From contig VGZT01000016.1 in NCBI GenBank assembly GCA_016872495.1, positions 1 through 47,992 on the forward strand: a DNA stretch of 47,992 bases. The letters are read 5' to 3'. Under the pieces are notes generated by a model that saw only the letters and a list, made by a program, of their open reading frames with translations, ran no database searches and was not told the DNA's origin. Both the position numbers and the translations under genes were made by a program. Source of the DNA: SAR202 cluster bacterium. GTDB taxonomy: Bacteria; Chloroflexota; Dehalococcoidia; Lucifugimonadales; Lucifugimonadaceae. The stretch's first letter is position 1; each line of letters begins with the position of its first letter. This document shows positions 17,280 through 24,788 of this stretch, one piece after another.

Positions 17280-17344
17280 ACTCACGAATTCCTCATAGCC
17301 ACGGCCGTGTCCTCACAGTGGGCTCACGGCCAAAGTTCTAGACA
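17280..17344 (+). promoter_or_regulatory. Four-hexamer regulatory box D with -10 element (compact baeRF gene)
   Basis: Hexamers ACTCAC (17280), CCTCAT (17291), CCTCAC (17311) and GCTCAC (17322), spaced 11-20-11. The -10-like TAGACA at 17339-17344 starts 12 bases after the last hexamer. The gap between hexamers 2 and 3 contains GGCCGTG, as in box B. Confidence 0.78.
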
Positions 17345-17397
17345 AGTACACAGGCCCCACGCGGCGCGACGGGACTCGTATCAGGAATCGGCCGGCT

Positions 17398-18117
17398 TTG
17401 CGTCATACGGATTTGTGGTTTTCCAGGATCGACCGAGGGTCGATCGTCGAACTGGGTGCCGCAAGGTCAGGCCCCTGTCTTTCTGCGTTCTTCCCGGTAC
17501 CTGCCCGCTCCGATGCTCGCAATCGAACTTTTGACGCGGTCTATGACCAGGTCTCTTCCGCGCTCAAGGCAAACCTGCCCACAGGTCTCGCAGCAGCGAT
17601 TCTGCGCGGCGTCGGTTCCGTTCTGGCGGCTCCCAAGTCCTGGCGTCCCGCTTGCGAGAGCCTTGCTGTCTACTCATCGGGTGACACATTTGCAGTCGTT
17701 GCGGCGAGCCTGAAACTGCCGCACTCCGTCCAGATCGCCCCCCGATTTCTTACACGCCCGCTACTACGAGGGCTGGCAGAGGAACCTCGTTATGACAGGC
17801 GGGCACTTCTCGGAAAGTCGATCGACCAATTGCCAGGGCGGCGGACGGTAACCGGGATCGCAGAGATCCTTCAAGCAGCTGCGCGTGGTGAGGTCCGCTA
17901 CCTCCTGCTTACCGAAGATGGAGTGGCCCGTGGCAGGGCCGACCCCGGAACTGGCGAGGTGCTCGAGACAACGACTCCTGGCCCCGAAGACGACGACCTC
18001 CTCGACCTGGCGGCGGTAAAGACCCTGGAAACCGGCGGGCAGGTAGGCGTCGCGCGACGGGGTCAATTGGCGACGCGCGGTAGCATTGTCATCGCGGTAG
18101 TCGCAGAAGGCCACTGA
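17398..18117 (+). CDS. Compact baeRF family 3-like protein lacking the middle domain
   Basis: 239 residues from TTG 17398 (TTG 17413 is also possible). The N-terminal part (GPCLSAFFPVP near 25; ESLAVYSSGDTFAVVAASLKLP near 87-108; APRFLTRPLLRGL near 114-126) aligns with the N domain of the 386-residue baeRF protein at 7080-8240. The C-terminal part (LLLTEDGVARGRADPGTGEVLETT; DDDLLDLAAVKTLETGGQVGV) aligns with its L7Ae-like domain. About 150 residues of the middle domain are absent, with the frame intact. It may be a shortened ribosome- or RNA-binding partner. Not a decayed gene by eye: frame, codon use and box D upstream are intact. Confidence 0.65.
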   Translation: MRHTDLWFSRIDRGSIVELGAARSGPCLSAFFPVPARSDARNRTFDAVYDQVSSALKANLPTGLAAAILRGVGSVLAAPKSWRPACESLAVYSSGDTFAVVAASLKLPHSVQIAPRFLTRPLLRGLAEEPRYDRRALLGKSIDQLPGRRTVTGIAEILQAAARGEVRYLLLTEDGVARGRADPGTGEVLETTTPGPEDDDLLDLAAVKTLETGGQVGVARRGQLATRGSIVIAVVAEGH

Positions 18118-18132
18118 CCGGCCTCGTACGAG

Positions 18133-18197
18133 CCTCATCGATTTCTCATGACCCGGTCGTCCCCTTTCATGGCCGTCTCACGCCGTATCGCGATCGT
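18133..18197 (+). promoter_or_regulatory. Four-hexamer regulatory box E with -10 element (usp gene)
   Basis: Hexamers CCTCAT (18133), TCTCAT (18144), TTTCAT (18165) and TCTCAC (18176), spaced 11-21-11. A -10-like GATCGT at 18192-18197 starts 11 bases after the last hexamer. Gene start at 18239. Confidence 0.75.
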
Positions 18198-18238
18198 AGA
18201 GGGAACAGGGATCGTTCGGGTTGGGAAGGAAGACGACT

Positions 18239-19186
18239 ATGTACCAGAAGATCGCGGTGCCTCTCGACGGGTCCGTTCTGGCCGAGGAAGCGCTGCCGTT
18301 CGCGGTCCAGCTGGCGAACCGGTTTTCCAGTTCGATCGTCCTGGTTGCGGTCCTCGACAGGGCCGAAGCCACCGGACCTGACACGCTGAAGGTGCTCGAA
18401 GGCGCAGGGATCTGGACCGGCGTGCCGAAGATCGATCTCAAGCCCGCGCCCGAGCGTCTGCGCAACTACTTGCAAAAGATCACCGGGCGCCTGAACTTCG
18501 AGGGACAGGTCACAAAGGTTGTCCGGGAGGGCGACTCCGCCAGCGAGATCGTATCCGCGGCGACTGACGAACGCGCCGACCTGATCGTGATGACAACGCG
18601 CGGTCGGACCGGGATCGCGCGCGGGCTCCTTGGGAGTGTCGCCGATCGCGTCGTCCACAGTTCGAAAATCCCGACCTTGCTCGTGCGTTCGGGGAAGGCG
18701 AAGCGCCGGAGCCAGGCCTCCACCATCAAGCACGTCATCCTCCCCCTCGATGGCTCCGAGCGCGCCGAGGCGAGCATCCCGCACGCGCGCGCCCTGGCGA
18801 AGGCCTACGACGCAGAAATCGTCCTGGTGCGGGCCGTCTCCACGCCAGCGGCGGCCTACGTGAGCGAGCCTTATCCGTATCCCCACGCGTACTACGACAC
18901 CGTGCGGGCGGAGCTCATGAAGAGCGCCGAAACCTACCTGAAGCGGGTCTCGGCCCGGGTCAAAAGAGGCAGCTACACCGTCAGGTCGATCGCTCTGCAC
19001 GGCAGCGCGTCCGAACAGATCGTCGATATCGCAGAGGGGGAGAAGGACGCCATCGTCGTGATGACGACACGCGGCCACACCGGCTTCCAACGGTGGGTGC
19101 TCGGCAGCGTTGCCGACGCGGTGATCCAGTCTGCCACCGTGCCCGTGCTGCTGGTGGAAGGACCCATCAAACCGGCGTCACGGTGA
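18239..19186 (+). CDS. Tandem universal stress protein (UspA-UspA)
   Basis: 315 residues from ATG 18239, with AAGGAAG eight bases upstream; the longer frame starting at 18221 lacks a good site. Domain 1 (YQKIAVPLDGS) ends with GRTGIARGLLGSVADRVV, domain 2 (KHVILPLDGS) with GHTGFQRWVLGSVADAVI; both loops match the ATP-binding G-x2-G-x9-G(S) pattern. Most similar by eye to the Usp at 26684-27604, suggesting duplication. Box E upstream. The 200 bases after it (19187-19388) contain nothing I can assign. Confidence 0.9.
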   Translation: MYQKIAVPLDGSVLAEEALPFAVQLANRFSSSIVLVAVLDRAEATGPDTLKVLEGAGIWTGVPKIDLKPAPERLRNYLQKITGRLNFEGQVTKVVREGDSASEIVSAATDERADLIVMTTRGRTGIARGLLGSVADRVVHSSKIPTLLVRSGKAKRRSQASTIKHVILPLDGSERAEASIPHARALAKAYDAEIVLVRAVSTPAAAYVSEPYPYPHAYYDTVRAELMKSAETYLKRVSARVKRGSYTVRSIALHGSASEQIVDIAEGEKDAIVVMTTRGHTGFQRWVLGSVADAVIQSATVPVLLVEGPIKPASR

Positions 19187-19388
19187 CCCTCTGTTAAACA
19201 CGACAGCTTCATTGTCCGGGTGCGAACCGGTGGGCGTTTGGGGCGGATCGAGCCAAGTCTCGTCTAAGTTTGGTAGCGTCGAGACAGCGCTCTCGTCGCT
19301 TGCGACGGGACGCCTGAACCGATCGTGACTGGGCCGGCGTCATTCGGCGGGCTTTCCATAGGGAACTGACCACAGAGGGACTCGGCAG

Positions 19389-20066
19389 ATGGCCAATCCA
19401 AACGCACCCGACGGGATCAACGTGTCGTTTCGACACGGGGCCGCCCTTCTGGAAGGAAGTGTGCAGCTGTTCCCGGGTACGAGGGCGGTCGTGATGATGT
19501 TGCCAGACGGGACGGCGGGACGCCGGGCGCCTGACGCCTCCTTCCTGGAGTCGGCAATGAACCGGGCCGGATTCGCGACCCTGACCTTTGGCGCCCTGAC
19601 GGCCTCCGAGGAGGCGCAGGACGCGCGTGACTTCCGGTATCGGTTTGACGTCGATCTGCTGGTGGGACGGACCGTGGCCGCCGTCGACTTCATAACGACG
19701 TTTCGTCAGACAACGGGCCTGCCGCTTGGCCTGCTCGGGATCGGCATTGGCGCGTCCGCCGCTCTCGGCGCTGCGGCACAGCGTCCGGATCTCCCCAGGG
19801 CCGTCGTGTCCGTGCGAGGACGCACCGACATGGCGTGGTCCAGCCTCGCCAGGGTCCAGGTCCCTACGCTGCTGGTCGTCGGGGAGAAGGACACGCGATC
19901 CGCCGTCCTCAACGAGATGGCGGCGCGGGCCATCCCGGGCGAGACCAGCTACGTGGTTATTCCGGGAGCGGGGAGATACCTCGACGAGGTGGGCGCCCTT
20001 CAGGCCGTGGCCGATCTCGCGAGTAGCTGGTTCGAGCGCCACCTGGTACCGGTCCCGGTCGGTTGA
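19389..20066 (+). CDS. Alpha/beta-hydrolase (dienelactone hydrolase-like) fold protein, probably catalytically dead
   Basis: 225 residues. The fold pattern is that of DLH-like hydrolases often found with stress genes: VVMMLPDG, LPLGLLGIGIGASAAL, RAVVSVRGRTDMA, VPTLLVVGEKD, VVIPGAGRYLDE, ASSWFERHL. The usual nucleophile elbow is G-x-S-x-G (GASTG in close relatives as I remember them); here it reads G117-I-G119-I-G121, with no Ser. The His after PGA (PGATH in relatives) is Arg196. The Asp (D168) may remain. Two of three triad residues are lost, so a binding or regulatory role is likely. No box upstream. Its last 110 bases overlap the CBS gene on the other strand. Confidence 0.75.
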   Translation: MANPNAPDGINVSFRHGAALLEGSVQLFPGTRAVVMMLPDGTAGRRAPDASFLESAMNRAGFATLTFGALTASEEAQDARDFRYRFDVDLLVGRTVAAVDFITTFRQTTGLPLGLLGIGIGASAALGAAAQRPDLPRAVVSVRGRTDMAWSSLARVQVPTLLVVGEKDTRSAVLNEMAARAIPGETSYVVIPGAGRYLDEVGALQAVADLASSWFERHLVPVPVG

Positions 20067-20514
20067 GATTCGCGGACTGCCGCTTCGGCTCGAGGTCGAT
20101 CGGAGCGGCCCTCTTGGCCTGTCCCACGATCACATCGCGCAGCGACTGGTCGATCGCACGGGCGATATCGGAGTAGGACACCAGACCGACAAGACGCTCC
20201 CCGTCCACGACCGGGAGCCTTCTCACGCCTTTTTCAGCCATGAGGCGCGCCGCGTCCAACAGGTCTGTGTCCCGGGGGATCGTGATGACCGGGCTGGTCA
20301 TGTTCTGGCCGACTGTGCTTCGGTTGACGTCGTGGCCGTGCGTGACGGCACGAATGACGACGTCGCGGTCGGTGATGATCCCTTTGACCTTGCCGTCATC
20401 GACGACAACCAGGCACCCGATGCCGAAAGACCGCATGTGTCGCGCCGCGTCGACGATAGACCTCTCGGGCGCGATGGTCCTTACGTCCTGCTGCATCACC
20501 TGCTCGATCTTCAT
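19957..20514 (-). CDS. CBS-pair domain protein with disordered C-terminal tail
   Basis: 185 residues from ATG 20514 (GGAAAGGACGG upstream); the frame is open further upstream but that part lies across box F. CBS1 (about 5-60: MQQDVRTIAPERSIVDAARHM; GCLVVVDDGKVKGIITDRDVVIRA) and CBS2 (about 70-128: MTSPVITIPRDTDLLDAARLM; RRLPVVDGERLVGLVSYSDIARA). A Pro/Arg-rich tail of about 50 residues follows, encoded antisense to the end of the hydrolase-like gene. Likely a nucleotide-sensing regulator. Box F controls it, and box G for the selenoprotein lies just beyond in the opposite direction. Confidence 0.87.
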   Translation of the reverse strand: MKIEQVMQQDVRTIAPERSIVDAARHMRSFGIGCLVVVDDGKVKGIITDRDVVIRAVTHGHDVNRSTVGQNMTSPVITIPRDTDLLDAARLMAEKGVRRLPVVDGERLVGLVSYSDIARAIDQSLRDVIVGQAKRAAPIDLEPKRQSANLNRPGPVPGGARTSYSRDRPRPEGRPPRRGISPLPE

Positions 20515-20582
20515 GTCCGTCCTTTCCGGCGCATCCCTGGAGGCGACTGGCGTGCCACACCCCGGGGCGGCTGCCGCGCGCG

Positions 20583-20647
20583 ATCGTAGGTGCGGACGGG
20601 TGATGAAGCCGTGAAGGCGAACGTGACAGCGTGAGATTGACGTGAGG
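20583..20647 (-). promoter_or_regulatory. Four-hexamer regulatory box F with -10 element (CBS gene)
   Basis: Minus-strand hexamers CCTCAC (20647-20642), TCTCAC (20636-20631), CTTCAC (20616-20611) and CATCAC (20605-20600), spaced 11-20-11. The -10-like TACGAT at 20588-20583 follows after exactly 11 bases. Confidence 0.82.
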
Positions 20648-20663
20648 CCGGCAACCGATCGCC

Positions 20664-20729
20664 GCTCATGCATCCCTCACGAATCGCCAGGGAGTCGTCA
20701 CATCCCGTTCACAGGACCAGGTTGATACT
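20664..20729 (+). promoter_or_regulatory. Four-hexamer regulatory box G with -10 element (selenoprotein gene)
   Basis: Hexamers GCTCAT (20664), CCTCAC (20675), CGTCAC (20696) and GTTCAC (20707), spaced 11-21-11. The -10-like GATACT at 20724-20729 follows after 11 bases. Boxes F and G are divergent and only 16 bases apart. Confidence 0.8.
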
Positions 20730-20805
20730 CCTGTTGCACGCGGCCCGGGTACTGCCCCTTCCGTAGTGGTCCCATGCCCACCCGAGCCGCGTCCAAAGGA
20801 ATCTC

Positions 20806-21393
20806 TTGCGATCGGCAGCTTCGAAGCGAAACAGAGGAGAACGGATCAGGCGCGCGAGTGGCCGTAGCCCTGGCACTTTCCGCCTTGCGATCGTCACGGC
20901 GGCGACGGTCGTAGCTGCGTCCGCAATCCTGATCGGCGCCTTCGCTCTGCTCCGTGACCCTGGCGGGCGGCCGCAGCCGTTCACCGCGACGACCACGGCG
21001 GGGAGCACCGTTGTCGTGCCCGATCCTGGTCGACCAACGGTGCTGGTCTTCTACCGGGGATTCTTCTGAGGGATCTGCCGCCAGCAGCTCGTTGAGCTGC
21101 AACAGGGTTACCCGACGTTCCTGGAGCGCGGGGTACAGCTGGTCGCCATCAGCACCGACGGCATGCGTGATGCTCGAAACATGGCCACCCTGTCCGGTGT
21201 GACTTATCCCGTGATCCCTGATCCTGACACGAGGATCAGCCGAAGCTATGGCGTCTTCGATCTCCTGGGCGATGGCGTCGCAGCCCCCGCCGTATTCGTG
21301 ATCGCTTCGACCGGCGAGATCGTCTGGCGTCATATCGGCAGAGATATCGCGGATCGGCCCACTCCGGCGGAAATCCTCGGACAGCTGCCCTAG
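20806..21393 (+). CDS. Probable selenocysteine-containing peroxiredoxin-like membrane-anchored protein (in-frame UGA)
   Basis: One continuous frame of 195 codons interrupted only by TGA at 21067-21069 (codon 88). TTG start with AAAGGA five bases upstream. A hydrophobic segment (about 26-48) anchors it, with the domain probably outside the membrane. The text LVFYRGFF-U-GICRQQLVELQ matches the active site of AhpC/TSA (peroxiredoxin-like) proteins, FYRGxWCPxCRxxL, with UGA exactly where the peroxidatic Cys stands, giving U88-x-x-C91. The fold continues normally afterwards (LVAISTDGMRDA, YPVIPDPDTRISRSYGVFD, PAVFVIASTGEIVWRHIG). UxxC forms of this family are known bacterial selenoproteins. A SECIS-type hairpin follows at the right distance. 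Box G lies upstream. No sel genes in the window. Confidence 0.85.
21084..21100 (+). other. Candidate bacterial SECIS hairpin
   Basis: A perfect 7-bp stem (GCAGCTC/GAGCTGC) with loop GUU. The loop G is 22 bases after the UGA. Bacterial SECIS elements need a small apical loop with a G among its first two bases at roughly 16-37 bases from the UGA, so this fits. It lies inside the coding sequence as expected for bacteria. Confidence 0.75.
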
Positions 21394-21427
21394 CCACACC
21401 TGACCGCATGTCTACGGTCGTGAATTC

Positions 21428-21493
21428 CTTCACGAGTTCCTCACCACACTTGAACCGGCGGTCACGGGTTCCTCACATAGCGGCTCATAACGT
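21428..21493 (+). promoter_or_regulatory. Four-hexamer regulatory box H with -10 element (permease gene)
   Basis: Hexamers CTTCAC (21428), CCTCAC (21439), GGTCAC (21460) and CCTCAC (21471), spaced 11-21-11. The -10-like TAACGT at 21488-21493 follows after 11 bases. Expected transcription start is about 21500, at or beyond the first ATG codons, so the present 5' end of the gene is abnormal. Confidence 0.8.
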
Positions 21494-22540
21494 ATGCCCA
21501 AATGCCGAGTGACGCGGGGCCCCAGGAGAGGGCTCGGAGTCTACAGACACCGGCGCGGGACACAAGGAGAGGTCGCGCTAGGTTTCGGGGGGTATCTGGG
21601 TTCGATAACACCGGTGCCGATCGTCCTGGGCGCCCTCGGACTGATCACCGCGACTGCCCTGCTGGCATGGTGGGGCATCGGCGAATCAGTCGCACTGGCT
21701 GTGGTCTTCACGATCGTGGAGATCGGCGGACTCGTCTTCATAATCGCCGTCGGCGTGCCGGACTGGGGGAGCGTCGACTACTTCTCGACTCCACAAGGGT
21801 TCGGAGGGATCTGGACCGCGTCCGCACTCGTGCTCTTCGCCTACCTGGGCTTCGACGAACTCGGAAACCTCGCCGAGGAGACTCGCCGACCGGAACGTAC
21901 GCTTCCCGTGGCTCTTGCGATCGCTTTCGCAATTTCTTCGGTGATATACGTGCTGGTGGCCATCTCGGCGGTCAGTGCCGTCGGGTGGGAGGTGCTCGCA
22001 GGGTCGGACGCCCCGCTCGCGGAAGTCGCCAGCAAGGCGCTGGGCGGCAACGCCGGCAGGATGCTGACCCTCGTCGCCCTCGCGGCCACGGCGAACACGG
22101 TCTTGCTCTTGCTTGTGGCCGGATCGAGATCCCTGCAGGGGATGGCTTCGTCCGGGGTCCTGCCAGGCGCGCTCGCGCGGATCGGTCGGCGCCGCACGCC
22201 CTGGATTGCGCTCATTGTCACCTGGCTGGTCTCAATCTGTTTCGCTCTGATCGGTGACCTCGAACTCGTGGCTGGCATCACGAACGCCGCCATCCTGTTC
22301 AGCTTTGTGATCGTCAACCTTGCCCTGATTCGCACACTGAGGCGGCTACGGAAGGGCGCATCGTTGCGCGGTCTCGTCTTCGACCTCCTGATCCCAGGCG
22401 GGGCCGCCATCTCGTGTCTGGCGCTGCTTGCTCGAACCGGGGGCGTGGCTATCGGACTGGCCGCCGTGCTCGGGATCGTGGGACTGGTGGGCGGCGGGCT
22501 CCTGGGGCAGCGAGGCCGAGAATCCGGCGCGGTGGTCTAG
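21494..22540 (+). pseudogene. APC-family amino acid permease lacking its first membrane helices
   Basis: 348 residues; family members have about 430-480 and 12 helices. Similarity starts at VALGFGGYLGSITPVP, which corresponds to the region of TM4-TM5; later landmarks are GFDELGNLAEETRRPERTLP and GSRSLQGMASSGVLPGALARIG, both typical of APC permeases. The first 28 residues are Arg-rich and unlike any permease N terminus. A second ATG frame at 21502 opens MPSDAGPQERARSL, which looks more like a permease cytoplasmic tail but is out of frame. Simplest reading: a deletion of about 110-130 codons joined the original start to TM4, shifting the frame. The core binding helices TM1 and TM3 are lost, so transport activity is unlikely. 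Confidence 0.7.
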
Positions 22541-22570
22541 CACGCCGATGCACGGCTAAGCCAGCCTTTT

Positions 22571-22635
22571 CCTCACATTCATTTCACGTGCTCAACGGCC
22601 TTCTTCACGTGGTCGTCGCGCGACTTCGAGACGAT
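22571..22635 (+). promoter_or_regulatory. Four-hexamer regulatory box I with -10 element (leader ORF and usp gene)
   Basis: Hexamers CCTCAC (22571), TTTCAC (22582), CTTCAC (22603) and CGTCGC (22614, degenerate), spaced 11-21-11. A -10-like GACGAT lies at 22630-22635. The usp gene starts about 160 bases further down, leaving a long leader. Confidence 0.68.
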
Positions 22636-22667
22636 AGGCGGTAAGCAACGCAGGTCAGCGAGGAGGA

Positions 22668-22793
22668 ATGAACTGGCTGTCGCTTCCAGTGGCGGACTCC
22701 CACGCACCCGAATGGGTAGGAGTCCCGTGCGAGCCGCTCTCCACACCTCGACTACCTGCGAGCTCGGTCGTCGTCTGTTCGATTTCGGGGTGA
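22668..22793 (+). CDS. Possible 41-residue leader ORF upstream of usp
   Basis: An ATG frame beginning MNWLSLPVADSHAPEW that stops four bases before the usp ATG, so the two could be translationally coupled. AGGAGGA precedes the ATG but spacing is very short (one to two bases), which weakens the case. A hairpin is predicted inside it: GGACTCC 22694-22700 with GGAGTCC 22719-22725, and inner ACCC 22706-22709 with GGGT 22714-22717 around loop GAAT. No homology recognised. It may be a leader peptide or simply a structured untranslated leader. Confidence 0.3.
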   Translation: MNWLSLPVADSHAPEWVGVPCEPLSTPRLPASSVVVCSISG

Positions 22794-22797
22794 CTCG

Positions 22798-23850
22798 ATG
22801 ACTTCGGCGACCCGTGCAACCGTGCCGGCTTCCCAGGCAGAGGTAACGACCGTGAACACCAGGACAAGGTATGCACGGATTCTGGTCCCACTGGATGGTT
22901 CGGAGGTCTCAGAAAGCATCCTCCCCTGGGTGACGGAGCTGGCGAAGGGGATCGGCGCGGAGCTCGCGCTGATGAACGTGGCCGACGAGCCAGGCGGGAC
23001 ACTGCGATCGCCTGTCGAGAGCCGGCGCGTCGCCGAGTACTCGTCCGGGAGCGGAGCTCACGAGGAGGACTTCCGCAACGAGTTCGAGCCGGTTCTCGTC
23101 GGCCGGCCGGTCCAGCGCTCGGCTGACTGGTTGAAGGAGGTCGCTGCCCGGCTCGCCTCCAACGGGCTCCGTGTCACGACGACCGTCGAAACCGGCGATC
23201 CCGCCGAGGGAATCATCCGGATCGCGCATCTCAAGGGGTGCGACCTGATCGCATTGGGTACCCGCGGACGAAGCGCGATCGGACGAGGCATCCTCGGAAG
23301 CACGACCGACCGTGTCGTGCACGCCTCGGACGTCCCCATGCTCATCGTACGGTCCGGTGCATCGATCAACTCACTGGAGCGGGCGCTTGTCCGATTCCCG
23401 TCGACGATCATCGCCGGGCTCGACGGATCGACCCTGGCAGAGGGCATTCTCGGCACCGTGGCTACGCTATCCAGGCAGCTCAAGGTCGACGTCAGGCTTG
23501 TGCGAGCCTACCCGACCCCGCGCAGGCGACTTCGGGGTGCGGTCCCCTCAACAGGTGTAGAGAAGACCAGGCACGCTCTGGAACGAGAGACACGTGACTA
23601 CCTCGAGGTCCAGGCGGCAAAGCTGCGAGATGAAGGGCTCAGCGTATCGACCGACGTTGCGTCTGGCGCAGCAGAGTCGGTGCTTTTGAAGACGGCCGAT
23701 CGCTGGCCGGGTTCACTACTCGTCGTCGGGACCAGGGGCCTCTCCGGGCTCAGCCGGTGGGTCGTTGGCAGTGTGACGGACAGGACGATCCGAGCGGCCA
23801 GTGGCCCGGTACTGGTGATCCCGCCGCGGCTGGGAGGCGCACCCGCGTAG
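22798..23850 (+). CDS. Tandem universal stress protein (UspA-UspA)
   Basis: 350 residues from ATG 22798; an internal GTG at 22852 would give a more typical N terminus (NTRTRYARILVPLDGS). Domain 1 runs to about 185 with loop GRSAIGRGILGSTTDRVV; domain 2 starts at STIIAGLDGS with loop GLSGLSRWVVGSVTDRTI. Both keep the ATP-binding glycines. Longer than the other Usp proteins because of an insertion at about 75-110. Ends just before a strong terminator-like hairpin; convergent with the response regulator gene. Confidence 0.88.
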   Translation: MTSATRATVPASQAEVTTVNTRTRYARILVPLDGSEVSESILPWVTELAKGIGAELALMNVADEPGGTLRSPVESRRVAEYSSGSGAHEEDFRNEFEPVLVGRPVQRSADWLKEVAARLASNGLRVTTTVETGDPAEGIIRIAHLKGCDLIALGTRGRSAIGRGILGSTTDRVVHASDVPMLIVRSGASINSLERALVRFPSTIIAGLDGSTLAEGILGTVATLSRQLKVDVRLVRAYPTPRRRLRGAVPSTGVEKTRHALERETRDYLEVQAAKLRDEGLSVSTDVASGAAESVLLKTADRWPGSLLVVGTRGLSGLSRWVVGSVTDRTIRAASGPVLVIPPRLGGAPA

Positions 23851-23954
23851 GCCGGGGGCTATGTGAAGGCGCGAGCACCAGAAACGCGGGCACCTCGCCA
23901 GCCCACTGTGTGCTCACCGCCCGTCCGGGCGAACCCAGCCCTCGCCCGGATAAA

Positions 23955-23987
23955 GGAAGGGCCCCGGCATAACGCCGGGGCCCTTCC
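23955..23987. terminator. Bidirectional hairpin terminator between usp and the response regulator
   Basis: Perfect 14-bp inverted repeat (GGAAGGGCCCCGGC and its complement) around the 5-base loop ATAAC. It lies between two convergent genes ending at 23850 and 24012. There is no U-tract, but the stem is very stable and position fits termination in both directions. Confidence 0.8.
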
Positions 23988-24011
23988 GATACAAATCGAA
24001 GTGACCCGCGC

Positions 24012-24752
24012 CTATTCGGTGAACCGGTATCCCACCCCTGGCTCGGTGATGATGTGTGCCGGCCGCGAGGGGTCACCTTCGAGTTTGCGGCGCAGCTGCT
24101 TGATGAACGTTCGGAGATATTCCGTCTCCTCACCGTACTCCGGCCCCCAGACGCCTTGAAGTAGCTGGCGATGGGTAAGGACCTTGCCGGGGTTCGTGAC
24201 GAGCATTCGGAGCAGGTCGTACTCCGTGCGGGTCAGGTGCACCTCGGTTCCAGCGCGCTTGACGAGCCGCGCACCCAGGTCCACCTGGACTTCGCCGAAC
24301 TCGACCACCGCGGTGTCGGACTGGCCGGCAGCGGACAGGCGATCCGCACGCCGGAGCGACGCCCGGACTCGCGCGGCCAGCTCAGCGGGACCAAACGGCT
24401 TGGTCATGTAGTCGTCCGCACCGAGATCAAGGGCGCGCACCTTCTCGCGCTCCTGGTCGGCGGCAGAGAGGATGATGACCGGCGATTGGTACCACTCTCG
24501 CAACCTCTTCAGGGCCTCAAACCCGTCCATCACGGGCATCGAAAGGTCGAGGACGATCAGGTTGGGCTGGTGAAGGGATGCCAGGTACAGGGCCTCTTCC
24601 CCGTTCTCCGCCGCCCACACCTCGAAACCCTCGTTCAACAGGTACCGCGACAGAAGCCGCCGTATCTGGACGTCGTCATCCGCAATCAGGACCCCTGATT
24701 TGGTTCTGCGCCTGCTGGTCACCAAGCTAGCTGGCTCCGACCTTTGCACCAT
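24012..24752 (-). CDS. OmpR/PhoB-family response regulator (KdpE-like)
   Basis: 246 residues. The receiver domain (about 18-135) keeps the acidic pocket (ADDD near 24-27), phospho-acceptor D69 in LIVLDLSMP, and K118 in YMTKPFG. The C-terminal winged helix (about 150-245) shows LTRTEYDLLRMLVTNPGKVLTHRQLL, TEYLRTFIKQLRRKLE and TEPGVGYRF; the 'LR-x-FIxQLRRKLE-D' wording recalls KdpE. No kdp genes are in the window. OmpR-family regulators bind direct repeats with 10-11-bp period, the pattern of the twelve boxes, so it is the best candidate for their binder. Encoded 36 bases downstream of the kinase, on the same strand. Confidence 0.88.
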   Translation of the reverse strand: MVQRSEPASLVTSRRRTKSGVLIADDDVQIRRLLSRYLLNEGFEVWAAENGEEALYLASLHQPNLIVLDLSMPVMDGFEALKRLREWYQSPVIILSAADQEREKVRALDLGADDYMTKPFGPAELAARVRASLRRADRLSAAGQSDTAVVEFGEVQVDLGARLVKRAGTEVHLTRTEYDLLRMLVTNPGKVLTHRQLLQGVWGPEYGEETEYLRTFIKQLRRKLEGDPSRPAHIITEPGVGYRFTE

Positions 24753-24788
24753 TAGTCATCGCGAGGATACCGCGGTCAGAAGGCGAGG

